A program made the translations under genes and the position numbers. DNA of 64,000 nucleotides from Quercus robur. Taxonomy: Eukaryota; Streptophyta; Magnoliopsida; Fagales; Fagaceae. This document shows, piece by piece, positions 10,401-20,581 of this stretch (its first letter is position 1; each line of letters opens with the position of its first letter). The notes below the pieces were generated by a model. It was not told the DNA's origin, made no database searches, and saw nothing but the letters and a program-made list of their open reading frames with translations. The stretch is from the NCBI RefSeq assembly GCF_932294415.1, contig NC_065544.1, positions 38,124,310 through 38,188,309 of the forward strand, written 5' to 3'.

Positions 10401-12951
10401 ACAATCCACATGCTTTGTTACAGAAAATAGAAAAAACTCTAACTTGTATCATGAAATTCCTTCTGTGACAAATGTGAAAATAACCATCAAAGGATAAAGT
10501 CTAAGCTGCAAACCCAACTAGAGTAGGGGCCTTACCAACCCTTGTCCAACCTCTTTGGCAATTGACTCTCCAAACAGCTGCTCCACTAAGGAAAGAGAAA
10601 ACTCAAAAGTAGTTCCGGGACCACGGCTTGTTGTAAGCTCTCCTGAAACTTGAATACTAGATTTAACAGCCCAGAAGGTTGGAAGCTTGTCCATGAATGC
10701 AGGGTGACAAGTCGTCTTGCAGGACAAACTACACCACAATTAGCCAACCATGATACATTTATATGCATGTATCCATTAAATTTCAATCAAAATCAACCCA
10801 AGGTAGCCACCTGCTTTTTCTTCAGAAGACCCCAAGGCTTCAGCGTGACTGCAGGGGCAGCACAGATAGCCCCATATAGCCTTTTTTCCTCAGCTTGTTT
10901 GCTCATTATTTTCTGCAGAACTTCACAGTCTCTTAACCGTGCCGAGCCGGGCATTCCTCCCTTAAAACAATGCAGATTACATTAATCACCAAACAAATTA
11001 ATTGTCAAACCTATTTGCACAACTTGTTAGTCTACAACCGGATTCCCACATAAATTGATTGATGGGTCAGTAAGGATGCAATTGAAGAATTATGATGCCA
11101 AACCCCCTGCTCAACCAAACTACACGAGGAGTATACAAAGGAACACCCAAAAGAAAAGGAAAAAGAAAAAAGGAAAAAAAAAAAAAAAAGTACAGGACTA
11201 ACAATTTAACATACAAAATCAATATCATCAATGAAAGCTGATAAAATTGAAGAAGAAAAAGATGAACTAGCAGCCAACTCCCATGCGTGTAAAGACTGCA
11301 GGAACAAAGTACTACTGTGAGTTTATGGCCTTCAAAAGAGAGTGCTTTCCTTCTCTCCAAATAATTCACATTAAGCATAATGCAACAGCCCTCCAAATTG
11401 CAGACTTGACTTTTTTTTTTTCCAAAACAATATTTCCAGCAAGCCAATAACTCAGTCACCGACTCACTGTCCTTGGCATTACCCAACTAATCCTGAATAA
11501 GCTCAAAATAGGCGTCCATAAATCTGTAGCTACCACGCAATGAAGAAAAATATGATCCACAGACTCCCCATTAGATTTTCACATTGAATAAATAATTTAC
11601 TTGCTTCCTCAAATTATCCTTTGTTAAAATTTTAGTTATTTTACCCTTTGATACTGTCCAACAGTTCAATCAAAGATTGACATACAAGGTGTGCAACCCT
11701 GATGCGCTATTTCACATTACCCCCCCCCCCCCCCTTTTTTTTTTCTTTTTCTTTATCTCAAAGCCTTATGGTAAGTGTTTACAAAAAAACTATGATTTTT
11801 AAAAAGGGACCAGATCATCCTATCCTCTTCAGATATAGGGAGGGTTCCATAGGTTCCCCCCATAAGGACCCCTCCCTATATCTGAACACCATCCACCCCA
11901 TGAATTCCCATGTTTATTTTCTATCATTCTCCTCCAAGGGAATCTGTCTCCACCGCATAAAGCCACGACCATTTACCAAGTAAAGCTTGATTAACAACTA
12001 ATTATCTCCTAACCCAATCCTTCAAGTTGGATAGATAGAAGTGCAAACAGAATTTCTATTAACTAAATGGAATTTAAGCTCACATCTCATTGTTCATTTC
12101 ATTTCAATAATGCCCTTGACTACAATTCTTGGCTTTAACACAGTGCCTTGTTTACCAAATGACTAAACTTTATCATGGCCACACGCAGCTACAATTCTTT
12201 GCTTCTAAACTATAATGAAAAGAACTTGTAATTTTTAAGGTTATGCAATAATTTAACAAGCATAAAATTTGTACCGGCAATGCGACCAGATCGAAAACTT
12301 GATCAGAACAAGTCGAGATGGAGGTATCAGCAACCAGTTTGGTACCGCTAGAAGCTTCAATCTGAAGCTGTGGCTCCACCGAGGCCACGGTCACATCCGC
12401 ACCAGCTCGGCGTAGAACATCAACTATAATAACAGCTTCCATTTCCTCTGTACCAAATCCAATAGGAACCAGAACCTGCCCACACAAACACACGCAAATA
12501 ACAAAACTTTAATCTTTCTAAAACAGTAAAGTTTCACAGCTAAGCACTTAAGCTCCGTTTGGTTGCCGAGGAAATACAAAATTATACAAAGTTCATTTCT
12601 TTCATCATATTTCTCAGCAATTTAAACTTTTCTAACGAAATGGAGAAGTGGGTGTTGTAGAAAAACCTTCTTTGGAGGAAGAGAGGTGGTGGTTGTTGTT
12701 GTTGTTGTTGTTGTGATTGTGGGTGTTGGTATTGTTGGAGAGAGGGTTTTAGTGGGTTTTGAAGTGCGTTTTGGGGTGGAAGTTCGTTGGTGTTGGGAGG
12801 GCATGGATGCAAATGATAAGGAAGAAAAAGTAGTTGCAGAGGCAGCCATTGGAGAGAGCTTGTGAGAAGAGAAGTTGAGAGGCGTTGGTGAAAGAAAAGA
12901 CGAGAGAGACTCCATGGGAATGGATGCTTGTTTGCAAAGCATCAACTCCAA
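7414..12951 (-). CDS. DJ1C: DJ-1/PfpI double-domain protein, DJ1C-like, chloroplast
   Basis: Eight exons, all with GT-AG introns in phase 0, give about 480 aa: 12951-12667, 12475-12275, 10960-10811, 10715-10536, 9480-9403, 8594-8394, 7839-7702 and 7623-7414. Exon 1 encodes a Ser/Thr/Pro-rich plastid-type transit peptide. Two DJ-1 domains follow (about residues 96-275 and 299-475). Each keeps the acidic residue (Glu108, Glu311), the nucleophile-elbow Cys (YGAICAAP, Cys195; YGAVCSSP, Cys398) and a His (216, 418). DJ-1 proteins protect against oxidative or glyoxal damage. In Arabidopsis, DJ1C is a plastid form needed for chloroplast development. The segment before domain 2 (SVDHTPR) and the end EYPRS match my memory of DJ1C better than of DJ1A or DJ1B. 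Another Met lies at residue 13, so the exact start is uncertain. No disruption is seen. Confidence 0.9.
12667..12951 (-). other. DJ1C: DJ1C exon 1: predicted transit peptide with poly-Thr tract
   Basis: This exon encodes the 95-residue N-terminus. It is rich in Ser, Thr and Pro and nearly lacks acidic residues, as plastid transit peptides do. Near its end a run of about ten Thr codons, mostly ACA, forms a trinucleotide microsatellite (seen on the plus strand as repeated GTT at about 12691-12713). The exon ends with Lys-Lys directly before a GTTTTT donor. Confidence 0.8.
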
Positions 12952-13980
12952 CTCGCAGAACCAGACTGCTGTGACTTGTGAGAGATCCTTATCCGGGGTT
13001 TAGTTCGTTTTCAAACTCTTCGCTCTTTGAACATCTCACACCATTTCGTTTGCAAATAAAAAAAAATAAAACGAAAAGAAAGCTGAAATAATACAATTGT
13101 TTTTAATTTTTTAATCAATGTTATACATCTCAAATAATTTTCTTTACTATCTTGAGTTTTTTTTTTTAAATGACTCAGTAACTTTCTATTAATCAATTTA
13201 CTTATAATACCTTATATTAAATGATAATAAATTATTAACTATTTTGTTTATAAAATATTTACAATTATGTTAAATTATACTTTCTAAATTTAACATGTTT
13301 TCAATTAAGTTATTTAATTTTTTTTTAATTTCAATTTTTTAACATTACCTTGTTTTTAGTTTCATCATTATGTCTAATTGCACATGCAACATGCATGCTC
13401 AAATTTTTTTTTTATTATAATAAATTTCAAAACTATTATTTTTATGTGTGTGGATGTGTTGTTTTTATTTTTTACCACTATTTTCTTTTAAAAAAATTTC
13501 ATCAACACATACATTAATTATGAATTCTATCCCTCATTAAAAACAACTTATTTTAGATACCATTTTCATGTGATCAAAGCATATAAAAAATATTGTTGTA
13601 GCTTAATCACTCCACCCTCAATTATTAAATTATCAAAAAGAAATATCAATCTATTTTCAATATAAATTTTCATATGGAATATTGGAGGAAATTAAAGATC
13701 TGCTTAATTAAATGTTCTATAGAAGTACTGAAAGCTGTTTATTGCAAACATATAGATACTCCAACCTTCATCTGAGGTATCCAATTTTGATCTTTTTGTT
13801 TGGCTATTCATCACCCTTCACTTTCTTCAAAATGATTTTAACCTATCAAAAAAGTAAAATACAGTCATTAATGAGGTGAGTACACCACTTTTGATTCTTT
13901 GTAGTTCACCCCGAATCCTAGTTCATTCGGAACTCTAGTAGTAGATTCAATAAACTAAATCCTCTTCTTCACTTCTATAA
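12952..13980. other. AT-rich spacer, probable DJ1C upstream region
   Basis: No gene is seen. The first 60-80 bases upstream of the DJ1C start probably hold its leader and promoter. The rest is AT-rich with short T and A runs and no recognisable element. Confidence 0.5.
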
Positions 13981-13984
13981 TTAC

Positions 13985-14310
13985 TCTCTTCCACCACCGC
14001 CACACACACCACCGCTGCCACCACCACCACCACCCACAAAACCACCGCAAAACCTACCGTAAACCACCAACAACAAAAAGAAACCCCACCACCAAACCCA
14101 CCATTACTGCACTGTCATCAACCCCAGCCACCACCGCTGTCGCCAAACTCACCACCCCACCACACACACCTCCACCACCACCACTAGCAACCCACAAAAG
14201 CATCACCACCACCACCACCACCACCACCACCAAACCCACCTTAAACCACCCAAAAAAAAAAAACATTGCCAAACCCACCATTACTACACCGTCATCAACC
14301 CCGGCTCGCA
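13985..14310. repeat. CCA/CAC-rich low-complexity repeat
   Basis: A trinucleotide-type repeat rich in CCACCA, with a longer run at about 14206-14233. On top of this is a roughly 180-bp direct repeat: CCATTACTGCACTGTCATCA recurs as CCATTACTACACCGTCATCA. Any Gly/Val-rich frame read from it is an artefact of composition. Confidence 0.8.
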
Positions 14311-14421
14311 AAACCTACTCTCTCATGACGCAAGAAACCTACAGGCGGCGAAACATGCATGCACACAGTTGCTTCTTACTTTGCAGAATTTTACCTAGTA
14401 CGTTTTGTGCTTTAAATAGAA

Positions 14422-14748
14422 ATGGTTAGGTGCGTTGTCTGCAAGTATAGGTGGAAACAGGTATGCAATGAAGGCTGTAGATTCAATGAAATTTTTCTTG
14501 AGAATGACTCGAATTTCAAAACAATGGCAAATGTTTGGGGTATAAATTGCGTGAAAAGACAAGTTCTTTCTGTGGAGTCCCATGAAAGACCAGAGTTGGT
14601 TTGCTCTTTGATGTTTGAAGTGAATCATAGATTAAGGGATTGGGTTCATGGTGTTTATGGCTATGTCCAACAGCTAGAGCAACAAGTGGCACAATTACAA
14701 GGTTGGCTTCAACTTGGGCCAAATCCCTACCCATTTCCACACTATTAG
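14422..14748 (+). CDS. divergent LOB-domain (LBD/AS2)-like protein or fragment
   Basis: The 108-codon frame resembles the plant-specific LOB DNA-binding domain. It opens with a zinc-type Cys block (CVVCKYRWKQVCNEGC), then CRFNEIF in place of the usual CxFAPYF, then a GAS-like middle (KTMANVWGINCVKR). It ends with FEVNHRLRDWVHGVYGYVQQL and a Leu/Gln coiled stretch QVAQLQGWLQL. LBD proteins are nuclear transcription factors. The Cys block spacing is C-x2-C-x7-C-x3-C, one residue longer than the canonical x6, and several usually fixed residues differ. The frame ends shortly after the domain and an acidic repeat array follows. It may be a short divergent LBD gene or a truncated relic. No intron or promoter is evident. 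Confidence 0.5.
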   Translation: MVRCVVCKYRWKQVCNEGCRFNEIFLENDSNFKTMANVWGINCVKRQVLSVESHERPELVCSLMFEVNHRLRDWVHGVYGYVQQLEQQVAQLQGWLQLGPNPYPFPHY

Positions 14749-14764
14749 CCATTTCCGGCCAAAT

Positions 14765-15290
14765 CCTCAACCTCTACCTTTTGATGGTTGAAGGACTGGG
14801 GCTGTGGGTCAATGCCATCCACTGTTACATCTGCCTTTTCCTCCTCTACCTTTGTTATCTCTGCTGCCTCTGCCACTATTGCCTCAGCCTTCTCCACATC
14901 CTCTGCCTCTGCCACTGGATGGTTAAAGGGCTGGGGCTGCGGGTCAATGTCATCCACTGTTACATCTACCTCTTCCTCCTTTGTTACCTCCAGTGGTAGA
15001 GGCAGAGGATGTGGAGGAGGCTGAGGCAACAGTGCCAGAGAAGGCTGAGACAACAGTGGCAGAGGTGGCAGAGATAACAGAGGTAGAGGTAACATAGATA
15101 ACAGAGGTAGAGGAGGAAGAGGCAGATGTAGCAGTGGATGACATTGACCCACAGCCCCAACCTTTCAACCATCAAAAGGCAGAGGCAGAGGAGGTGGAGG
15201 AGGCTGAGGCACTAGTGACAGAGGTGGCTGAGGTAGAGGAGGAAGAGGCAGATGTAACAGTGGATGACATTGACCCACAGCTTCAGCCCT
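14765..15290. repeat. palindromic array of acidic-protein repeats
   Basis: The left half (about 14765-14992) and right half (about 14993-15290) are imperfect inverted repeats, each holding about two copies of a unit near 130-140 bp. Read outward from the centre on either strand the unit encodes Asp/Glu-rich peptide with VDDIDPQ, QPFNHQKAE and VEEEEA motifs. The repeats follow the LBD-like frame, and another copy of the unit lies at 16434-16490. The transcript could fold into a long hairpin. I do not recognise a protein family. Confidence 0.75.
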
Positions 15291-15472
15291 TCCGCTTTGT
15301 TTGTTTCAACATTATTGTTTTCTGGAAAATGGTTCATTTTTTGAAAAACATTTTCTACAAAACTATCTCATTTTCCGGTGTTTGGTAACGACCTTGAAAA
15401 TGAGCTTGAGAATATTTTCTGGTGTCTGGTATGCAATTTTTTTATTTATATTTCTTGTATAATTTAAAACAT

Positions 15473-15473
<1 letters not shown>

Positions 15474-15513
<40 letters not shown>
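15474..15513. repeat. (CA)n microsatellite
   Basis: About 19 CA dinucleotides, continuous except at the edges. Inside the probable TIR element. Confidence 0.95.
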
Positions 15514-15517
<4 letters not shown>

Positions 15518-16068
15518 AATTGACAGGGGAATACATCTTCAATAAGTACAAATAACAATAACTTTTAATTGTCTACTATTTTTACTAGTACACTAATTGT
15601 TTACTATGGTTAACTACAAGTTTTCAATATTATTCTAAATTATATATTTATGTAATGTATCTGTATAATATATCATCATTGCATAATGTATACGCCAACA
15701 AATGCAATTCCCCTAAACAATTATCATTTATTATATAACAATGTTATAAATTTACTGTAAATATTGTCCTACGTAAAAGCAATTTAGAGCCATAGAGGCA
15801 CTATATTTAAAATCTTCTTCTTCTTCTTCTTTTTGCACATAAATGTGCAAAAAAGAAGTAACTTCTGCTTGGAATCCATTAAATCGAAAATTTCTTAGAA
15901 AAAAAAAAAATCAAGCTTGAAATTCAAAACAAGGAATTGAAATTTTGGTAGAGAGGAATGAAATAATAACTACTGCAAATCTATTCTCCTTTGCAAGTCG
16001 GAGCTATTGACTGATCAATGAGGGAAAAAAATATAATCAGAGAACTGTATTATAGAGGAGAAGAGAAA

Positions 16069-16072
<4 letters not shown>

Positions 16073-16108
<36 letters not shown>
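16073..16108. repeat. (GA)n microsatellite
   Basis: About 18 GA dinucleotides followed by purine-rich sequence. Open frames here are compositional. Confidence 0.95.
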
Positions 16109-16111
<3 letters not shown>

Positions 16112-16433
16112 ATGGGAAGAGGGGAGACCATAGCTAGTGACAGTGAGGGTGTGAGGACTAAGGAGAGAAAAAGTAAAAGGAAGAGAGAAAAAGTGAGAGA
16201 ACTTACTATGAGGGAGAGAAGGTGTCAAAAAATTATGTTTCCCACGATTATAGATGAATATAATATTTATAGGAGATGCAACACATGAGAGAGAGATTGT
16301 TTTCCAAAAAATGTTTTTGGAAAACAGCCTATAAAAAATGTTTTCCGTTGACTAGTTTTTTATTCTACTACCAAACATTGGAAAATGTGAAAAATTATCT
16401 TTATAGAACGTTTTCCAACAAAACAATCAGAAC

Positions 16434-17780
16434 ATTCAACCATCCAAAGGCAGAGGCAGAGGAGGTGAAGGAGGCTGAGGCAACAGAGCATCTGCCAGTA
16501 TATTGGGACTTGGGAGTAGGTATCCCAAGGTACGTATTGTGGACTAAAATGAAGGTGACCCATTTGGAAGACAGATGATTTTGATTTTGATTTTAGCATT
16601 TAATTGGATATATTAACATTTTACCATTTTCTCTAGTAAAATTTGTATAAGCAGGTTAAGATGGTTGTTGACTTGCTGTGGTTATCATCTAGTATCTGGT
16701 GCTATGATGATCTAGTGTGATTGGGTTTGGGGGTGCTGTATTAGTTTTACTTTTGCAGGGGTGGTTTTTAGTTGTATATTTTGTCTATCATCTCAGCAGT
16801 TTTTATTCAGGAAATCACAAGACTTTGACCAAAAATCCTCAAAACTATCACCGGAAATGAAATCCACCAGATTGTGGTGGTGGTAATTTCTGATTTCCAT
16901 TAAACTACAATAGTACTCTTAGCATTATGAAATATTTACAAGAGACTAGGAAATTCATGCTGGTTATAATTTCTGCTTTCCATTAAAGTACAATACCACT
17001 CTAGAGTATATACAAGAGACTAAGAAAATAATAAATTCTTTTCCCATTAATTTTTTTTTAAATTTTTTATGAGTAAAATTTTCAGTTAAAATCTGAAACA
17101 CAAAACAGAACTTGTTATGTAACACATGGATGCCAGATGAATGTCCACTTATCAAAAAAAAAAAAAAAAAACCCCATTAAAACTATCTCATTCCACTTTG
17201 GAAATTTGGAAAGTCAAACTCATATATCCTCCAATTTTATCAAAATCTATATTATCTTTGTAGGAAAATCTCTTAATAGAAAACATTTTTGTGACTTCAA
17301 AAACTTTTTTGCAATTTTACTTATTAAATTTGTATGTAAAAAAATTAGTTATAGAAAAGTTGATAGAGAGAAATAGGAGCTGGATTATATGCAAAACACT
17401 TAAAATTTCAAGTGTAATAGGACGTGATGGCCTCTAAATCCTCTCTACAAAATTTTCACTCATTGAAAATGTTAGCTCGGTGAAAAATTAGTCTTGATAA
17501 ACGCAAGTGCATTGAAAAGATTCAGAAGTTTCACATGCATACTTATTATAGTGTAAAAATACCAAAACCTATTTTATGTGAAATAGATTGTAAGAAAATG
17601 ATTACAAGTGAAAAATGTTGACTTATGCTGTATAACGATTCTTAAATATCTTTAATACTACAATTAGTTAAAAATAAATGAAAGTCAATATTTATAATGG
17701 AAAAGAAAGATATACATATTTTGAAAAAAAAAAAACCATATATATTGTATATTTTTTTTAAAATGAAAAATGTAACAACA
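16434..17780. other. displaced acidic-repeat copy, then AT-rich spacer
   Basis: 16434-16490 is one more copy of the acidic-repeat unit, reading QPFNHPKAEAEEV-like peptide, displaced by the 15291-16433 insertion. At 16876-17030 a segment of roughly 100 bp containing TTTCCATTAAA and TACAAGAGACTA is tandemly repeated. The rest is AT-rich with A runs, and I see no gene. Confidence 0.5.
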
Positions 17781-18227
17781 AAATACAAGAACTTAATGAC
17801 AAAAGAAAATTTTCTATTACACAAACACGTAGGTAATGGAAGTAAAAATACGAAAAAAGATACACAAACACGGAATATTAAAAAAAAAGAAAAAAAAAAT
17901 TATGAAAGAGAAATTCATGTAAAATATACCTTGAGGCTTGAAGACGAAAGGCATGTAGAAAAAAAAGAATAGAAATGACTGAGAAAGGGTAAACCGCATA
18001 GAGGGTTTTTGTGTGGTGTGTGTATATATATATATTAGGTTGGTTTGGTTTAAACCTTTTCACATTGCTAAGTAGTGGTTTAAAACTCTCATTTTGACAT
18101 AATAAATAAAGTGATAAAAAATGATGTGTAAAATTGTTGGACTACCAAAGCTTATGTGGTAAAATATTAGAAATTCAACTGATATATATATATATATATA
18201 TATAGATTATGTCTAATTTCTTCCGTC

Positions 18228-18345
18228 GTGTGAGTTTTAGTTAGTTCAATTAGTAAAATCTCTTGTTGAATAAGATATCTGGAGTTCAATCTCCTGATAA
18301 TAAAGAGCAAGCTGAGGTTGAAACTCTCTCTTAAAAAAAAAAAAA
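18228..18345 (+). mobile_element. SINE-like copy 1
   Basis: This has a Pol III box A-like TAGTTCAATTAG, a box B-like GAGTTCAATCTCC, the tail GATAATAAAGAGCAAGCTGAG and poly-A. It is a shortened relative of the SINE at 27843-28015 and is part of the tandem duplication. Confidence 0.65.
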
Positions 18346-18684
18346 TCTTACAAAATACAAAAACTTAATGACAAAAAAAATTTTCCATTACACAAACACA
18401 TAGGTGATGGAAGTAAAAATACAAAAAAAGATACACAAATGAAGGAATATTAAAAAAAATGAAAAACAAAAGTAATTACGAAAGAAAAATTCATGTAAAA
18501 GATATTTTGAGGCTTGAGGACGAAGGATTTTGAGGCTTGAGGACGAAGGGCTTGTAGAAAAAAAAAGAATAGAAATGACAAAGAAAGGGTAAACCACATA
18601 GAGGGTTTTTTTTTTTTTTTTTTTTTTTTTTTGGTGTTATATATATATATATATATATATAGATTATGTCTAATTTTTTCCGTC

Positions 18685-18807
18685 GTGTGGGTTTCAGTTA
18701 ACTCAATTAGTAAAATCTCTTATTGAGTAAGAGATTTGGAGTTTGGTCTCCTGATAATAAAGAGCAAGCTGAGGTTGAAACTCTCTTTTAAAAAAAAAAA
18801 AAAAAAA
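18685..18807 (+). mobile_element. SINE-like copy 2
   Basis: Near-identical to copy 1 (GTTAACTCAATTAG as box A region, GATAATAAAGAGCAAG, poly-A of about 18), so it arose by segmental duplication rather than separate retroposition. Confidence 0.65.
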
Positions 18808-19307
18808 CTTTCATTGTCCTTAAATTTTACTTTTTTAGTACTTTTCACTTTTCAAATTGAAATTAATTTTATTAACTTAATGGTGCACAATTATCAAGAT
18901 AAACGAAAAAATTACATTGAAATTAAATAGAAGTTAAATAACAAAAAAGAAAAAAAAAACTTTATATGGCTAAAATAAAAACAAGTTAATTTTTTATTAT
19001 AAGAAAGCATGTTGAAATTGGAGGATACCATTTGCCATAAAGTCTTAAATTTCTAAAAGTAAATTTATAGCTCCAAGAAGTAAAATAACATCTAAATTAC
19101 ACAAAATTAGAAGTTTGTATTAAGAAAATGATGATGATGAAAGGCTCTCTAATGTCAAAGATTTTTTTTTTTTCCAAAGAATATTATAGTTCAATTGTAC
19201 TTATAATTCAATAGATATAATGTAAGAGGAAGATTTGAGTCTTAGATATCTCCATTAAAAAATACATAAGATACTAGATGAGTTATAAAAATTTTAGCAA
19301 TTGATTA
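18808..19307. other. AT-rich spacer
   Basis: AT-rich sequence with short homopolymer runs. I see no gene or clear element before the LTR. Confidence 0.5.
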
Positions 19308-20098
19308 TGTAGGATCACAATTCAGGGCCCAGGCCCAACAGGTATGGGGTTCTGGCCCAAGGAGCTCGAAACAATGAATTTATAGAGAGTGGGCTACAGA
19401 ACTAGGCATTAACGAAGTGTGTATTAGCTAAAATTGGGCCATGCAATAATCAAAAGTAAGAAAATCCCTTTCATGTCCATTAGATATTCAGTCCAAGGAG
19501 ACGTGAAGGATGTATATCGGTCCTTGCTCAAAGGCTATGGTTCTAGCGTTGTTCTTCTGTTCTAAGGTCCTTTTTTCTTTGTCCCCCTCTTCATGGGGAC
19601 TTCTCTCTCTTATATAGCCCTCTTCAAGTCATCAGGGCCTTACATTTGTTGATCATCTAGACCTTCACTTGAGTGCCTGTCCCATTGGACACCCCATCAT
19701 CTTTCTGTGAGTTGTGGTAGTCAAGGCAACACTGTTCACAAGTCCTCTCCACATTAATGCGGCCAGAAAAGTAGCTGTCATGCATTTAATGTGGCAGCTG
19801 CAGTCTCTTCCTTGGCATCCTACGCTTTCCTCCTTCTTACGGGCTTGTGGGACTCATCTTTGTTACTCATGCTCGTTGGGGTGGATCCTTCTAGCAGGCA
19901 GAGTGCATGTTTGAGCTATATTTGGTACGTCCGAGGAGACATTTCTCCTCGGACTGCCTTTTAAACATCTTCAGACCCACAAGAATTGGGCCGGGAGCCC
20001 TTTTGGCACCCACGCTTTCTCGTTGGACGTGGTCGAATTTTCCATACGGGATTCGGGATCCAAGACCCATTGTATGATCTTGGGCCTTTGCCTCTACA
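19308..20098 (+). mobile_element. solo LTR (family also seen at 30442-31208)
   Basis: The element begins TGTAGGATCAC and ends GCCTCTACA. It is flanked by GATTA on the left (19303-19307) and GGTTA on the right, a probable 5-bp target duplication with one difference. It is about 790 bp with no internal coding region, so it is a solo LTR left by recombination. It shares long similar blocks with 30442-31208. A palindromic TCCGAGGAG...CTCCTCGGA motif lies near 19930-19955. Superfamily is not certain; Ty3-type is plausible. It ends about 480 bp upstream of the MCCB start codon. Confidence 0.75.
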
Positions 20099-20581
20099 GG
20101 TTATATCTCCATACTCTCTTATTGTTGTGAACTTAAAAAAAAAAAAAATGTTAAATTGTGTTATTATTATTTTTTTGCTGTATATATGCTAAATTGTGTT
20201 AGATTTTATTTATTTATTTTGCTGAATATATGTTAAATTGTGTTAGAACTTAGAAACTTAGAAGTTGTTCATTATAGAAGTTGGAACCCACTTCTTTATT
20301 ATAAACCCAAAACACATGGGACAAAACACATGGGACAAATTGATATACATAATTGAAGAAATCTCTCTGAGAAATCGTTCAAAGGACTTTATTTGCCATT
20401 ATTATTATTATTATAGTATTTTAATATGAGCAGAGCTGCCTGATTCTGATTCTGAAGCAGAACGGATAGGATAGGATAGACACTACACATCAGCTCTTAG
20501 AGATCAGGCTTTCCGGCACAATCAATATACAAATTCAGCAGTAGCAGTGACTCAGACACACACAGAAAGAGAGAGGGAGAA
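20099..20581 (+). promoter_or_regulatory. MCCB upstream region (promoter and leader, not resolved)
   Basis: This lies between the solo LTR and the MCCB start codon. From about 20215 it is shared with the region upstream of the second MCCB copy (TTATAAACC, ACACATGGGACAA, TAATTGAAGAAATCT), so the duplication carried the promoter. A CA/GA-rich leader precedes the ATG. No specific factor site can be defended. Confidence 0.5.

Larger units (their letters stand above)
15291..16433. mobile_element. probable non-autonomous TIR transposon (hAT-like?)
   Basis: The segment interrupts the acidic-repeat array. The repeat unit stops before 15291 and resumes at about 16434. Its ends are loosely inverted: the left end has TTTGTTTG, TTTTCTGGAAAA and GGTGTTTGGTA, and the reverse complement of the right end has TTGTTTTGTTGGAAAA and ATGTTTGGTA. 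No transposase frame is visible. A CA microsatellite (15474-15513) and a GA microsatellite (16073-16108) lie inside. The target duplication is not clear, so the superfamily is a guess. Confidence 0.5.
17781..18807. repeat. imperfect tandem duplication, two units each ending in a SINE-like copy
   Basis: Unit 1 (17781-18344) and unit 2 (18353-18807) share the same order: AAATACAA with AACTTAATGAC, TTCATGTAAAA, TTGAGGCTTGA, GGGTAAACC then CATAGAGGG, a TA microsatellite, GATTATGTCTAA, and a tRNA-like SINE ending in poly-A. Unit 2 lacks about 115 bp found in unit 1 around 18040-18180. Neither unit has a credible gene. Confidence 0.8.

Noticed and set aside
11067-11486. 139-codon minus-strand frame within the largest DJ1C intron
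   Set aside because: It lies wholly in the intron between exons 2 and 3, with a poly-Phe stretch from a T run and no family similarity.
12540-12666. Coding continuation of DJ1C exon 1 past the donor
   Set aside because: The GTTTTT donor after Lys-Lys joins in frame to VLVPIG of exon 2; the read-through part is intron.
14054-14311. Gly/Val-rich 85-codon frame
   Set aside because: It is produced by the CCA-rich simple repeat.
16037-16288. Ser/Leu-rich and Arg/Glu-rich frames on opposite strands
   Set aside because: Both are readings of the GA microsatellite and its purine-rich flank.
17137-18063. Several Lys- or Phe-rich short frames
   Set aside because: They arise from A and T runs in the SINE-bearing tandem duplication and have no domain.
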